Below are positions 36,567-43,632 of a stretch of 53,131 nt of DNA, one piece after another; position 1 is the first letter of the stretch, and each line of letters opens with the position of its first letter. The position numbers and the translations under genes were made by a program. The notes beneath the pieces are model-generated. The model did not search any database. It had not been told where the DNA came from and worked only from the letters and a program-made list of their open reading frames with translations. The stretch comes from Prochloraceae cyanobacterium (lineage in GTDB: Bacteria; Cyanobacteriota; Cyanobacteriia; Cyanobacteriales; JASJDA01), in contig JASJDA010000013.1 in assembly GCA_030065755.1 (NCBI GenBank), positions 1-53,131 of the forward strand. The letters run 5' to 3'.

Positions 36567-36800
36567 TTGACATATTCCCCAGCCTAAAGGCGTGGGGACT
36601 GCGCTCAATGTTTTGTTCAAAAATAATTAACCTGGGCGCGGGAAGTCCCTTATAAAAAATAAAGAAATCTTTCGGGGGTTAGGAACTAGCCTCCTAGACG
36701 CAGAGTCGCCCAGCTCTACTTACTGCGGAAGCATGAAGCAACTGGGGGCGTTGAAACGTCGGAAACCGCGACTTCAACGAAGTAAGTCGCGGTAGTTCAT
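36567..36800 (+). mobile_element. Transposase-less IS200/IS605-type element (PATE-like), ~230 bp
   Basis: The left side has TTGAC (36567-36571), then after five bases a subterminal hairpin CCCCAGCCTAAAGGCGTGGGG (36577-36597, one bulged base). The right side has a 10-bp hairpin, ACCGCGACTT (36765-36774) with AAGTCGCGGT (36784-36793), followed by TAGTTCAT. This hairpin-at-both-ends layout, without terminal inverted repeats or a transposase, is the known form of palindrome-associated elements mobilised by IS200/IS605 TnpA. The interior (36598-36764) has no frame of note. The right tip includes the stop codon of the minus-strand GUN4 gene. End positions are by eye. Confidence 0.75.
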
Positions 36801-37411
36801 TTAACTATGTCGAGGGAACTCGATTGATTGACCACACCACAATCTGCAGCTCTTTTAAAGTACGTAGTAACCACGAGATCGTTGCCATATATTGAGAATG
36901 TGGAGAAATAAGCACTGGGAAGGTGTCCGGAGGGAGCACTGAGATTATAGGTAAAATTCTGTATCCCTTTCCATCTTCCCTCTTCTCTCCAACCTACAGT
37001 CTCGCCAAAACGTTGGTAAGCTTCTTGGTTTGTTGTTCCTGGTTTATTTCCCGTACTTATAAAAACAGGAAACTGAGAAGCCAACCCAAAACGTCCGTTA
37101 GAATAATCTTGCCAAAGTCGCTCGACCTTAGCAATATCCCAACAGGCAAGTTTCTCGATACTTGCTACATCAGCCCAACCTGCAGCTTCTCGACCTGCAG
37201 CCCGTAAGAGTAATTCCCGTGTTTTGTAATTAGCTCTTCTCCACTGTTCCTGTGATAGCATATCTTGAAGTTGAGCGTAATTAACTCCAGTTTTTGGTGA
37301 AATAAGCTCAGAAGTGTCGGAGGCTGGAACTCTTGTTTGAGATATCAACTTTGCAGAAAGATTACTAACTGGTACGACAGTTAGGAGTATAGCTAACAAA
37401 AGCTTTTTCAT
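36797..37411 (-). CDS. Exported GUN4-domain protein
   Basis: GUN4 domains bind porphyrins; the best-known member stimulates Mg-chelatase. This 204-residue protein has a clear signal peptide (MKKLLLAILLTVVPVSNLSA), unlike canonical cytoplasmic GUN4. The domain (about 44-192) keeps the family pattern: WRRANYKTRELLLRAAGRE (57-75), ACWDIAKVERLWQDYSNGRFG (89-109) and a GWREEGRW stretch. It may act in the periplasm or thylakoid lumen, for example as a tetrapyrrole or heme binder; this is inference. The TGA stop falls inside the TAGTTCAT tip of the small mobile element, so the last ~10 residues may differ from the ancestral end, though the domain is complete. Confidence 0.85.
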   Translation of the reverse strand: MKKLLLAILLTVVPVSNLSAKLISQTRVPASDTSELISPKTGVNYAQLQDMLSQEQWRRANYKTRELLLRAAGREAAGWADVASIEKLACWDIAKVERLWQDYSNGRFGLASQFPVFISTGNKPGTTNQEAYQRFGETVGWREEGRWKGIQNFTYNLSAPSGHLPSAYFSTFSIYGNDLVVTTYFKRAADCGVVNQSSSLDIVK

Positions 37412-37653
37412 TGGAAGGATTAATTTGTTTGAGATATTTAGGCAACGTTCTGTAACCTAAATTAAAGTTAGTCTAACGGTCTTGGGTAACAGTCCCCAAC
37501 TATTAATATATTTTTAACTGCATTGGACTAACAATACAAAAAAATTCTATCTAACTACTATCTACCGTTTAGAAAACGGCAGATTGTCAACCTCCGAATC
37601 TACTACTCATCAACGAGGATTTTTGTGGATTTGAATGTTAGAAGCTATCGAGG

Positions 37654-37872
37654 TTATTCCTCATCCCACGCTTCTACCATCAATAATTCGCTTACCGGCT
37701 CTTGGGTAGTGAAACCAAATTCTAGCAGTTCTTTTTTCCAGTATTGCCAATCATCCCCATAGAGTAAGGCAATTTTCCAGATACTATCAGTGGGCTTAAG
37801 AACTTTAGAATCAACAAGTGAAGCAACTTTACGCTGCAACTTCACCATAGGGTGAGCAACTTGTTTAGTCAT
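37654..37872 (-). CDS. Small DUF4327-like cyanobacterial protein
   Basis: The 72-residue protein (HPMVKLQRKVASLVDSKV near the start, then TDSIWKIALLYGDDWQYWK, ending VEAWDEE) matches my memory of the DUF4327 family, small soluble proteins confined to cyanobacteria with no known function. It is highly charged and has no signal or membrane segment. No clear ribosome site precedes the ATG. It stands alone, 242 bp upstream of the GUN4 gene on the same strand. Confidence 0.75.
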   Translation of the reverse strand: MTKQVAHPMVKLQRKVASLVDSKVLKPTDSIWKIALLYGDDWQYWKKELLEFGFTTQEPVSELLMVEAWDEE

Positions 37873-38169
37873 AGACTTAATCTGCTTTAATGAAATAAGT
37901 TTTACAAATGTTATGAGTAACTAACTTCTCGTTGTAATCGCTTTACCAAAGTATAGATAGTTGTCCGACGAAGAAGCATACTCATATAGTTGTATCGCAA
38001 CAAGTGCCATTTATGCAAGTCTATTTCTAGCTAAGTACGGTAATTTCTACCACCAAGGCTGGAATGGCGATCGAATTTGGCATTCGCTCAGATTATGGCT
38101 GAAAATTATCTCGTTAGCGATCGCTCTCACTGCGTTAGAAACAAAATTATTGGCGACAAAAAAAGACAC

Positions 38170-39777
38170 ATGGGTAAAAAATTAGCATTCTTAGCTTGGA
38201 CTTTGGCAGCCTCAGGATTGATTGCTCCAGCTTTTGCTCTAGAAGATTCTGTAGGTAAAGCAGGGATTAATGCCCTCAGACTGCATCAGTCACCTTACAA
38301 TCTTACCGGTCGTAAAATTGCGATCGGTCAAGTAGAAATCGGCAGACCAGGAAAATTTGGCTTGGACAAGGTAGTTTCGTGGAATCCGCCATTTAATTTA
38401 GGAGGATTATTCCATCAAAATCGATCGGCCTCTTCTAATACCTTTGTTGACAACCACGCTGCTATGGTCGCAACGGTAATGGTAAGCACGGATAAACGCT
38501 TGTCGGGAGTAGCACCAGGAGCAAAGCTATATGCCTCAGCAGTTGGCCCCCTAAAAAGGTCTGGACAACCACAGGAGTGTCTTTCTACCCAGCACGTAGC
38601 ACAGCAAAATGGGGGAGATGTAAGGGCGATTAATTTTAGTTTTGGGGAATCTTTACAGCGCGACCCCAGAACAGATGCCAAGTTAGACGGTAATGCTTTA
38701 CTAACTCAATGTATTGATTGGTCGTCAAGGGTTCACGACGTTATTTACGTGATAGCTGGAAATCAAGGCAAAGGAGGAATTCCTATTCCTACAGACCATT
38801 TCAACGGCATTACTACAGCTTACAGCACCAAGCGACGAGGACAATTTACTAAAGTAGACTTTGCCAACTTAAGTGCTAAACCACAAGGAATTGGCAGAAA
38901 ATTGATTAAGCGGGAAATTAATGTCGGGCCAAGGCGCGCTATTAATTTAATAGCTCCTGGAAGTAATATTGCTATTTATAACCTCAATGGCAAGATAACG
39001 CGAACTAGCGGGACGAGTTTTGCTGCACCTCACATTACAGGATCGGTAGCTCTTCTGCAAGAATTCGGCGACTCGATTTTAGCAGGAAAACGCCAAACGG
39101 ACTTATTAAAATCCGATCGCTGGAGTATGGACTCCCGAAGACACGAGGTGATGAAGGCGGTTTTACTCAACTCGGCTGACAAAATTCAAGATAAGGGAGA
39201 CGGTTTGTTATTGGGAATGAGTCGCACCCTTCTAAGCAAAAATAATAGCACTTGGTTGAATTCAGATGCTTACTGGAATGAAAAAATTCCCCTCGACATC
39301 CAGCTAGGTACGGGTCATCTCAATGTTTTCCGCGCTTACCAACAATTTAGTTCGGGTCAGTGGTCTCCTCAATCTTCAGTAGCTTCAAGAGGTTGGGACT
39401 ACGGCAGTTTACCCATTTATTCTTATAAAGAGTACGTCATAGAACAACCCCTGCAAGAAGGTAGTTATGCTTCTGTTACTCTGACTTGGGATCGTTTAGT
39501 GGAGTTAGTCGATGAAAATCAAAATCAAAAGTTTGACCTAGGAGAAAACTTTCGCGATCGCGGCTTGAATAACCTCAACATTTATTTGATGTCAGTTGAC
39601 CAAAAGTATACGATCGACAGTGTTTGTTCCTCAACCAGCGAAGTAGATAGCGTAGAACATATTTTCTGCCGTATTCCTAAAACGGGTCGCTATAAAATTC
39701 GCGTCGATTATCTTCAACGGGTTAATCAAAATACTCAGCCTTATGCTTTAGCTTGGTGGACTGTACCCTCGCCATAG
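38170..39777 (+). CDS. Secreted subtilisin-like (S8) protein with Glu at the catalytic Asp position
   Basis: This 535-residue protein from the ATG at 38170 begins with a signal peptide (MGKKLAFLAWTLAASGLIAP, then AFA). The S8 fold is recognisable: IAIGQVEIGRPG (first strand), VDNHAAMVA (His96), YVIAGNQG (oxyanion Asn198) and RTSGTSFAAPHITG (Ser283). The first-strand Asp of the triad appears as Glu56. A C-terminal beta-rich region (about 415-535) ending with FCRIPKTGRYKIRV looks like a pre-peptidase or P-type domain. It is either an unusual protease or an inactive relative. An upstream ATG-less extension to 38077 is not favoured. A G-quadruplex-type tract follows the stop. Confidence 0.82.
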   Translation: MGKKLAFLAWTLAASGLIAPAFALEDSVGKAGINALRLHQSPYNLTGRKIAIGQVEIGRPGKFGLDKVVSWNPPFNLGGLFHQNRSASSNTFVDNHAAMVATVMVSTDKRLSGVAPGAKLYASAVGPLKRSGQPQECLSTQHVAQQNGGDVRAINFSFGESLQRDPRTDAKLDGNALLTQCIDWSSRVHDVIYVIAGNQGKGGIPIPTDHFNGITTAYSTKRRGQFTKVDFANLSAKPQGIGRKLIKREINVGPRRAINLIAPGSNIAIYNLNGKITRTSGTSFAAPHITGSVALLQEFGDSILAGKRQTDLLKSDRWSMDSRRHEVMKAVLLNSADKIQDKGDGLLLGMSRTLLSKNNSTWLNSDAYWNEKIPLDIQLGTGHLNVFRAYQQFSSGQWSPQSSVASRGWDYGSLPIYSYKEYVIEQPLQEGSYASVTLTWDRLVELVDENQNQKFDLGENFRDRGLNNLNIYLMSVDQKYTIDSVCSSTSEVDSVEHIFCRIPKTGRYKIRVDYLQRVNQNTQPYALAWWTVPSP

Positions 39778-39786
39778 TTAAGGTGA

Positions 39787-39815
39787 GGGGGTGAGGGGGA
39801 GAGGGGGTGAGGGGG
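39787..39815 (+). repeat. Four G5 runs with 3-base spacers (quadruplex motif)
   Basis: GGGGG runs occupy 39787-39791, 39795-39799, 39803-39807 and 39811-39815, each separated by exactly three bases. This fits a very stable intramolecular G-quadruplex. It begins ten bases after the subtilase stop codon, on that gene's sense strand. A C-rich stretch (39838-39872) follows and could compete for pairing. Confidence 0.85.
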
Positions 39816-39874
39816 AGTGTTTGCTGTTTGTTTATCTCCCTGCTTCCCCTGCTTCCCGTCCCCCACGCTCCCCA

Positions 39875-40693
39875 TTAACCAGAAGGGGGCAAAAGTTTGG
39901 GGAGAATTCGATCGCAACAAAAAAGTGTCCCCGATGCTACGCACAACGGAACAGTTAGCAAATTGACTAGAGGAACGCTAATTAACACCAAACAAACTAA
40001 ACTAAAACTGGCGCTAGCAGGCAAACTTTTAAATACGATCCCTAATTTTTCTCGAAAACGCAAGCGGCGACGTTCCAAAGTAGCATCGAAAAAATCTAGG
40101 CAATTAATAGTACCTGTAAGGATCGCCCAACCCGTGCTAGCTGCTATTGTCCCCATAACTGGTATAAAGTTGAAAGCTAACAAGGGTATTCCTATTGCGA
40201 TCGTCAGTAGGAGTTTTTTTAGTTCAAAAGCGATCGCTCGCCAAATATCAACAGCAATATTAACTTCGACAATTTCTAATTTACCCGTGCGTACTTTCTC
40301 TAACTGTTCCGATAGTTTACCGTACCAAGGTGCGCCTATTAATGTCCCAAATTGCACCAGCAAAAAGCCAGTCAGTACAAACAGGATAGCAATTAGAACT
40401 ATTTGTATCAAAAAACCTATACCGACAATTAGATAATCTAAAAAACCCAGCCATCTAGGAAGACTATCGGTTGCAATATCTAGACGCTCGACAACACTTT
40501 GCACTAAGTTTTGTAAAATTTCCCATCCAAATAAAGCTATTCCAACATAAAGGACAATAGCCAGAAGAACATTAATTATTATCGGTATAACCAGGTATTT
40601 CCACAAACGAGGATTACTCTGAAAAACTCTCAACGCTCGAAAGGGGTAAGTCGCTCCTGCTACTAATCCAAATCCACCTAGTAATTTTGCCAT
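39875..40693 (-). CDS. EI24/CysZ-like membrane protein
   Basis: This 272-residue protein matches the EI24 domain family, which includes the E. coli sulfate permease CysZ. It has an N-terminal GATYPFRALRVFQSNPRLWKYLVIPI segment, a long double-hydrophobic stretch (about 33-57 and 87-118), then GAPWYGKLSEQLEKVRTG, and further hydrophobic segments (about 160-195 and 225-255). Cyanobacterial members are uncharacterised, so a transport role is only suggested. It follows the acyltransferase gene by 7 bp, so the pair is an operon and a lipid or envelope role is possible. Confidence 0.82.
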   Translation of the reverse strand: MAKLLGGFGLVAGATYPFRALRVFQSNPRLWKYLVIPIIINVLLAIVLYVGIALFGWEILQNLVQSVVERLDIATDSLPRWLGFLDYLIVGIGFLIQIVLIAILFVLTGFLLVQFGTLIGAPWYGKLSEQLEKVRTGKLEIVEVNIAVDIWRAIAFELKKLLLTIAIGIPLLAFNFIPVMGTIAASTGWAILTGTINCLDFFDATLERRRLRFREKLGIVFKSLPASASFSLVCLVLISVPLVNLLTVPLCVASGTLFCCDRILPKLLPPSG

Positions 40694-40700
40694 ATTCTGC

Positions 40701-42104
40701 TCAAATCAAATTCTCTAGCGCTATTTTTAAATCTTCTGTCAGAGATTTAATAGCTTGCGATCGCCCTTTACGGTTTGGTGGGTGATTTTGCCAGCGTTTT
40801 GTTACTGAAATTGGCTCTCCAACTTTCATTTCTACCCATCGCTTGCCTATGCGAGGTCGAGGGGGATATTTTTTTCCTTCGATTCTAGCGATTAAATCGA
40901 ACATTAATAAAGCAGTTTCGGCAAAACGTTCGATCGTCGGTTTTTCTAGTACATAAGTTCCTGTTACGGCCACAAAAGTTTCTACCAAGCGCATGTGTTG
41001 CACTCTAAGTTGGGCTTCGATCGCAACCCAATCTGCTAAACCTCTCTCAAAAGGCGATAAGGAATTTAAATCTGATATATCTTCCCGATAAATATAATTC
41101 CAGCTAGCTTCTTCTAACTTACGACAGCGTTCTACTAAATTTCCCTTTGCCTGAATGCCAAAATATTCTTCAGCTACCTGTAGGGCTGTATCTAGTAAAA
41201 TTTGCAGTCGGGCAGCAAGTAGTTCATTTTTGCTGCGATCGCTAGAAGAAGATAAATGAGGCTGGGGTAACTGGCGATGATAAAATCGAGTATAAAATTC
41301 TTCCATCTGAGATAGAAGGTGTTCCCCTAAACTAAATAAACGCTGATAGTAAACTTTTTCTGGTTCTTCGATAGTAGAATTGTTTGTAGGTGGAACTCTC
41401 AAACCTATATTTGCTTCCAAGCGAGATAAAAGCTTATCTAAACTCTTCCAAGAGGGTTTTATATAGCGATATTTAATGCCAATTGGAACAATATAAACTT
41501 CCTCAGAACGATCTGCTTTGAGTAAATCTTCTACGCACCAGAATCCTAACCGCGCCATACCAGGTTGTAAGGGACTGACAATTTCGCTGTGACCGTTAGT
41601 AGCGCCTTCAGGAGCAACGGTTACGGGGAATTTGCCGTTAACCGATAAATCTCTTATGGTGCGCATAGCATTTAGGTCTAGGGCTCTCCCTCGACGAACA
41701 GGAACCCCTCCTACACGGGACAATAGCCAGCCCAGCCATTTCCCTCCCCAGATAGTCATGCCACGATCGTAAAGAAAGTGGCTGTGAATTGGATATTTTA
41801 GGGGAATGCCTTTTTGACGAGCAAATCTCGGTACTGCGCGGGAAAACAAGTAAAATAGCGGCAGTGGATCGTCTACCTCGCAGTGACGAAAGGCAATGAA
41901 AAAGCGAATTTTGCCCGCCTGAAATTTACTGTAAAGCTCGACTAAAGTTTCTAGATTGGTTATTTCAATGCCGGTAATTCCAGCAGTTAACCAGGGTCGA
42001 GTCCGAAAACGCAGTAAAATAGGAAGCGATCGCTGGGCTATTTTTAGAACCAGCGGGTTAAAAACTTGGGGAATAAATTTTAGTTTTGGTTGAGCGTGGT
42101 GCAT
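40701..42104 (-). CDS. 1-acyl-sn-glycerol-3-phosphate acyltransferase (PlsC) family protein
   Basis: PlsC-type enzymes move acyl chains onto lysophosphatidate or related acceptors. The 467-residue protein has the HX4D catalytic box (RHCEVDDP, His74 and Asp79) and an acceptor motif VAPEGATNG. It is much longer than E. coli PlsC (about 245 residues). The C-terminal half is a charged helical extension of unknown role (about 250-467), so the acceptor may not be lysophosphatidate. No obvious membrane anchor beyond short hydrophobic patches is seen. The ATG at 42104 lies 68 bp from the tRNA-Ser gene. It is co-transcribed with the EI24 gene. Confidence 0.82.
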   Translation of the reverse strand: MHHAQPKLKFIPQVFNPLVLKIAQRSLPILLRFRTRPWLTAGITGIEITNLETLVELYSKFQAGKIRFFIAFRHCEVDDPLPLFYLFSRAVPRFARQKGIPLKYPIHSHFLYDRGMTIWGGKWLGWLLSRVGGVPVRRGRALDLNAMRTIRDLSVNGKFPVTVAPEGATNGHSEIVSPLQPGMARLGFWCVEDLLKADRSEEVYIVPIGIKYRYIKPSWKSLDKLLSRLEANIGLRVPPTNNSTIEEPEKVYYQRLFSLGEHLLSQMEEFYTRFYHRQLPQPHLSSSSDRSKNELLAARLQILLDTALQVAEEYFGIQAKGNLVERCRKLEEASWNYIYREDISDLNSLSPFERGLADWVAIEAQLRVQHMRLVETFVAVTGTYVLEKPTIERFAETALLMFDLIARIEGKKYPPRPRIGKRWVEMKVGEPISVTKRWQNHPPNRKGRSQAIKSLTEDLKIALENLI

Positions 42105-42171
42105 AGGAAAAGATTATCGTATTTTCCCCCTCTTTCGCCCTATCTCAGCCCAGGTTCGTCGCTCTTCGGTA

Positions 42172-42258
42172 CGGAGAGGGAGGGATTCGAACCCTCGTTG
42201 ACGTTGCCGCCAAACAGCATTTCCAGTGCTGCGCCTTCAACCACTCGGCCACCTCTCC
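42172..42258 (-). tRNA. trnS-GGA: tRNA-Ser (anticodon GGA)
   Basis: An 87-nt class II tRNA is folded by eye: acceptor stem GGAGAGG with CCTCTCC, D-arm TGGCCGAGTGGTTGAAGGC, anticodon stem CAGCA/TGCTG with loop CTGGAAA (anticodon GGA, complement of 42222-42224), a long variable arm, and T-loop GGTTCGAATCCC. The 3' CCA is not encoded. The discriminator base is G, as required for serine. Confidence 0.95.
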
Positions 42259-42380
42259 AAATTAGTGTCGCGATTATCTATTATACATAATATGAGGGAC
42301 TTGAAAACAAATTTTTTCTGATTTTTTTTTTGACGGGAGGCAAAAAGCAGACAGCACGAGGCAAAAGGAGGCAAAATGCG

Positions 42381-43457
42381 ATGAATATTCAAGTTTTTCT
42401 GGGCTATCACTATAGAGATAAAGAACTTGCAAGCGAAGTACAAAAACAGCTCAGTTTATTAAAAAAAATAGGGATAATTAATGGCTGGGTCGAACGCGTG
42501 GTAGGAGGAGAGGAAGAAATCGAGACAACTGCGATCGAGAAGGCTAATATTATTCTGCTGCTAGTCAGTCAGGATCTAATAATTTCAAATTATTGCACCG
42601 ATTTAGAAGTCAAACGAGCGATCGAACTTCGCGAAGAAGGAAAAGCGCGGGTTATTCCCATTCTTTTGTTTCCGAACAATTCCTGGAAGCAAACCCCTTT
42701 AGGGGAACTTAAGCCTTTACCCGAAGGTGCCAAAGCTGTTAGTACTTGGGAAAACCAAGAGGAAGCCTTTGCCAATATTGCCTCTGGGGTTGCGATCGAA
42801 GTTATAGAATTTTCTAAGTCTCTTCTGGGTCACGACTGTCCTTATTTTGCGACTTGTGTTAATAATCTCGCCAAGCTATACAAAAAACAAGAACGTTACC
42901 AAGAAGCTGAAAATACCTTCTTACAGGCTATTGAACTGAGAAAACAAATACTAGGCGATCGGCATCCAGATTATGTCGCTTCTATGAACAATTTAGCTTC
43001 ACTTTACGAATTAGTGGAGTATTACGAACAAGCTGAAAAGCTTTACAAAGAAGCCTTAGAAATTCAAAAAGAGATCTTGGGTGACAAACACGTCGATGTT
43101 GCTACTTCTTTAAATAATCTAGCACTAATGTATTATGCTCAAAAACGCTACAAAGAAGCCGAACCTATTTACAATGAAGCTTTACAAATAAGAAAGGAAG
43201 TTTTAGGGAAAGACAGTCCAGAAGTTGCTAAAACTCTCAATAACCTAGGAACATTATATAGTTCGCAAAAACGCTATCGAGAAGCCGTACCTGTTTTTGA
43301 AAGAGCGTTGAAGATTGCTAAAGAAAGTCTGGGAAAAGATCATCCCACAACAGCGACTATCCGCGAAAATCTCAACAGTCACAAGCAATTATCTTTTTGG
43401 AAAGTAATCCAATGGTATATTGTTTTCCAAGCTTTATATGAGATTTTCATAGCTTGA
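42381..43457 (+). CDS. TIR-like domain with C-terminal TPR (kinesin-light-chain type) repeats
   Basis: This 358-residue protein has an N-terminal TIR-like domain (about 1-140): IQVFLGYHYRDKELASEV, KANIILLLVSQDLIIS, then YCTDLEVKRAIE, where Glu76 sits at the position of the NADase glutamate in catalytic TIRs. Four TPRs (about 155-318) have the NNLAxLYxxQxRYxEAE pattern and GDxHPxxA spacers. TIR-TPR proteins in bacteria include candidate immune or signalling NADases, with the TPR as ligand or partner sensor. A short hydrophobic C-terminus follows (about 338-357). AAGGAGG is placed nine bases before the ATG at 42381, which rules out the longer TTG form. No obvious partner effector is adjacent. 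Confidence 0.85.
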   Translation: MNIQVFLGYHYRDKELASEVQKQLSLLKKIGIINGWVERVVGGEEEIETTAIEKANIILLLVSQDLIISNYCTDLEVKRAIELREEGKARVIPILLFPNNSWKQTPLGELKPLPEGAKAVSTWENQEEAFANIASGVAIEVIEFSKSLLGHDCPYFATCVNNLAKLYKKQERYQEAENTFLQAIELRKQILGDRHPDYVASMNNLASLYELVEYYEQAEKLYKEALEIQKEILGDKHVDVATSLNNLALMYYAQKRYKEAEPIYNEALQIRKEVLGKDSPEVAKTLNNLGTLYSSQKRYREAVPVFERALKIAKESLGKDHPTTATIRENLNSHKQLSFWKVIQWYIVFQALYEIFIA

Positions 43458-43461
43458 ACCC

Positions 43462-43608
43462 TATTCCCTGTTCCCTGTTCCCTGTTCCCCATTCCCTATT
43501 CCCTATTCCCTGTTCCCTATTCCCTGTTCCCTGTTCCCCATTCCCTATTCCCTATTCCCTGTTCCCTATTCCCTGTTCCCTGTTCCCTATTCCCTATTCC
43601 CTATTCCC
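43462..43608. repeat. Tandem heptamer array, 21 units with a 49-bp higher-order period
   Basis: Twenty-one consecutive NNTTCCC units occur with no indels. Labelled by the first two bases, the block TG TG CA TA TA TG TA occurs twice in succession (a 49-bp, seven-unit super-repeat), and TG TG starts a third, degenerate copy. It lies between the convergent TIR-TPR and RND stops, beginning five bases after the first. A long open frame across it is an artefact of a 7-base period. Confidence 0.95.
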
Positions 43609-43632
43609 CTTAACCAGATTCCGATCTGACTT

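Noticed and set aside
37961-38185. 74-codon frame ahead of the subtilase gene
   Set aside because: It starts with TTG, overlaps the subtilase start and signal peptide, and lacks family features.
42172-43457. Genomic island anchored at tRNA-Ser carrying the TIR-TPR gene
   Set aside because: The TIR-TPR gene lies on the 5' side of the tRNA, whereas integration normally uses the 3' end; no integrase or duplicated tRNA end is visible.
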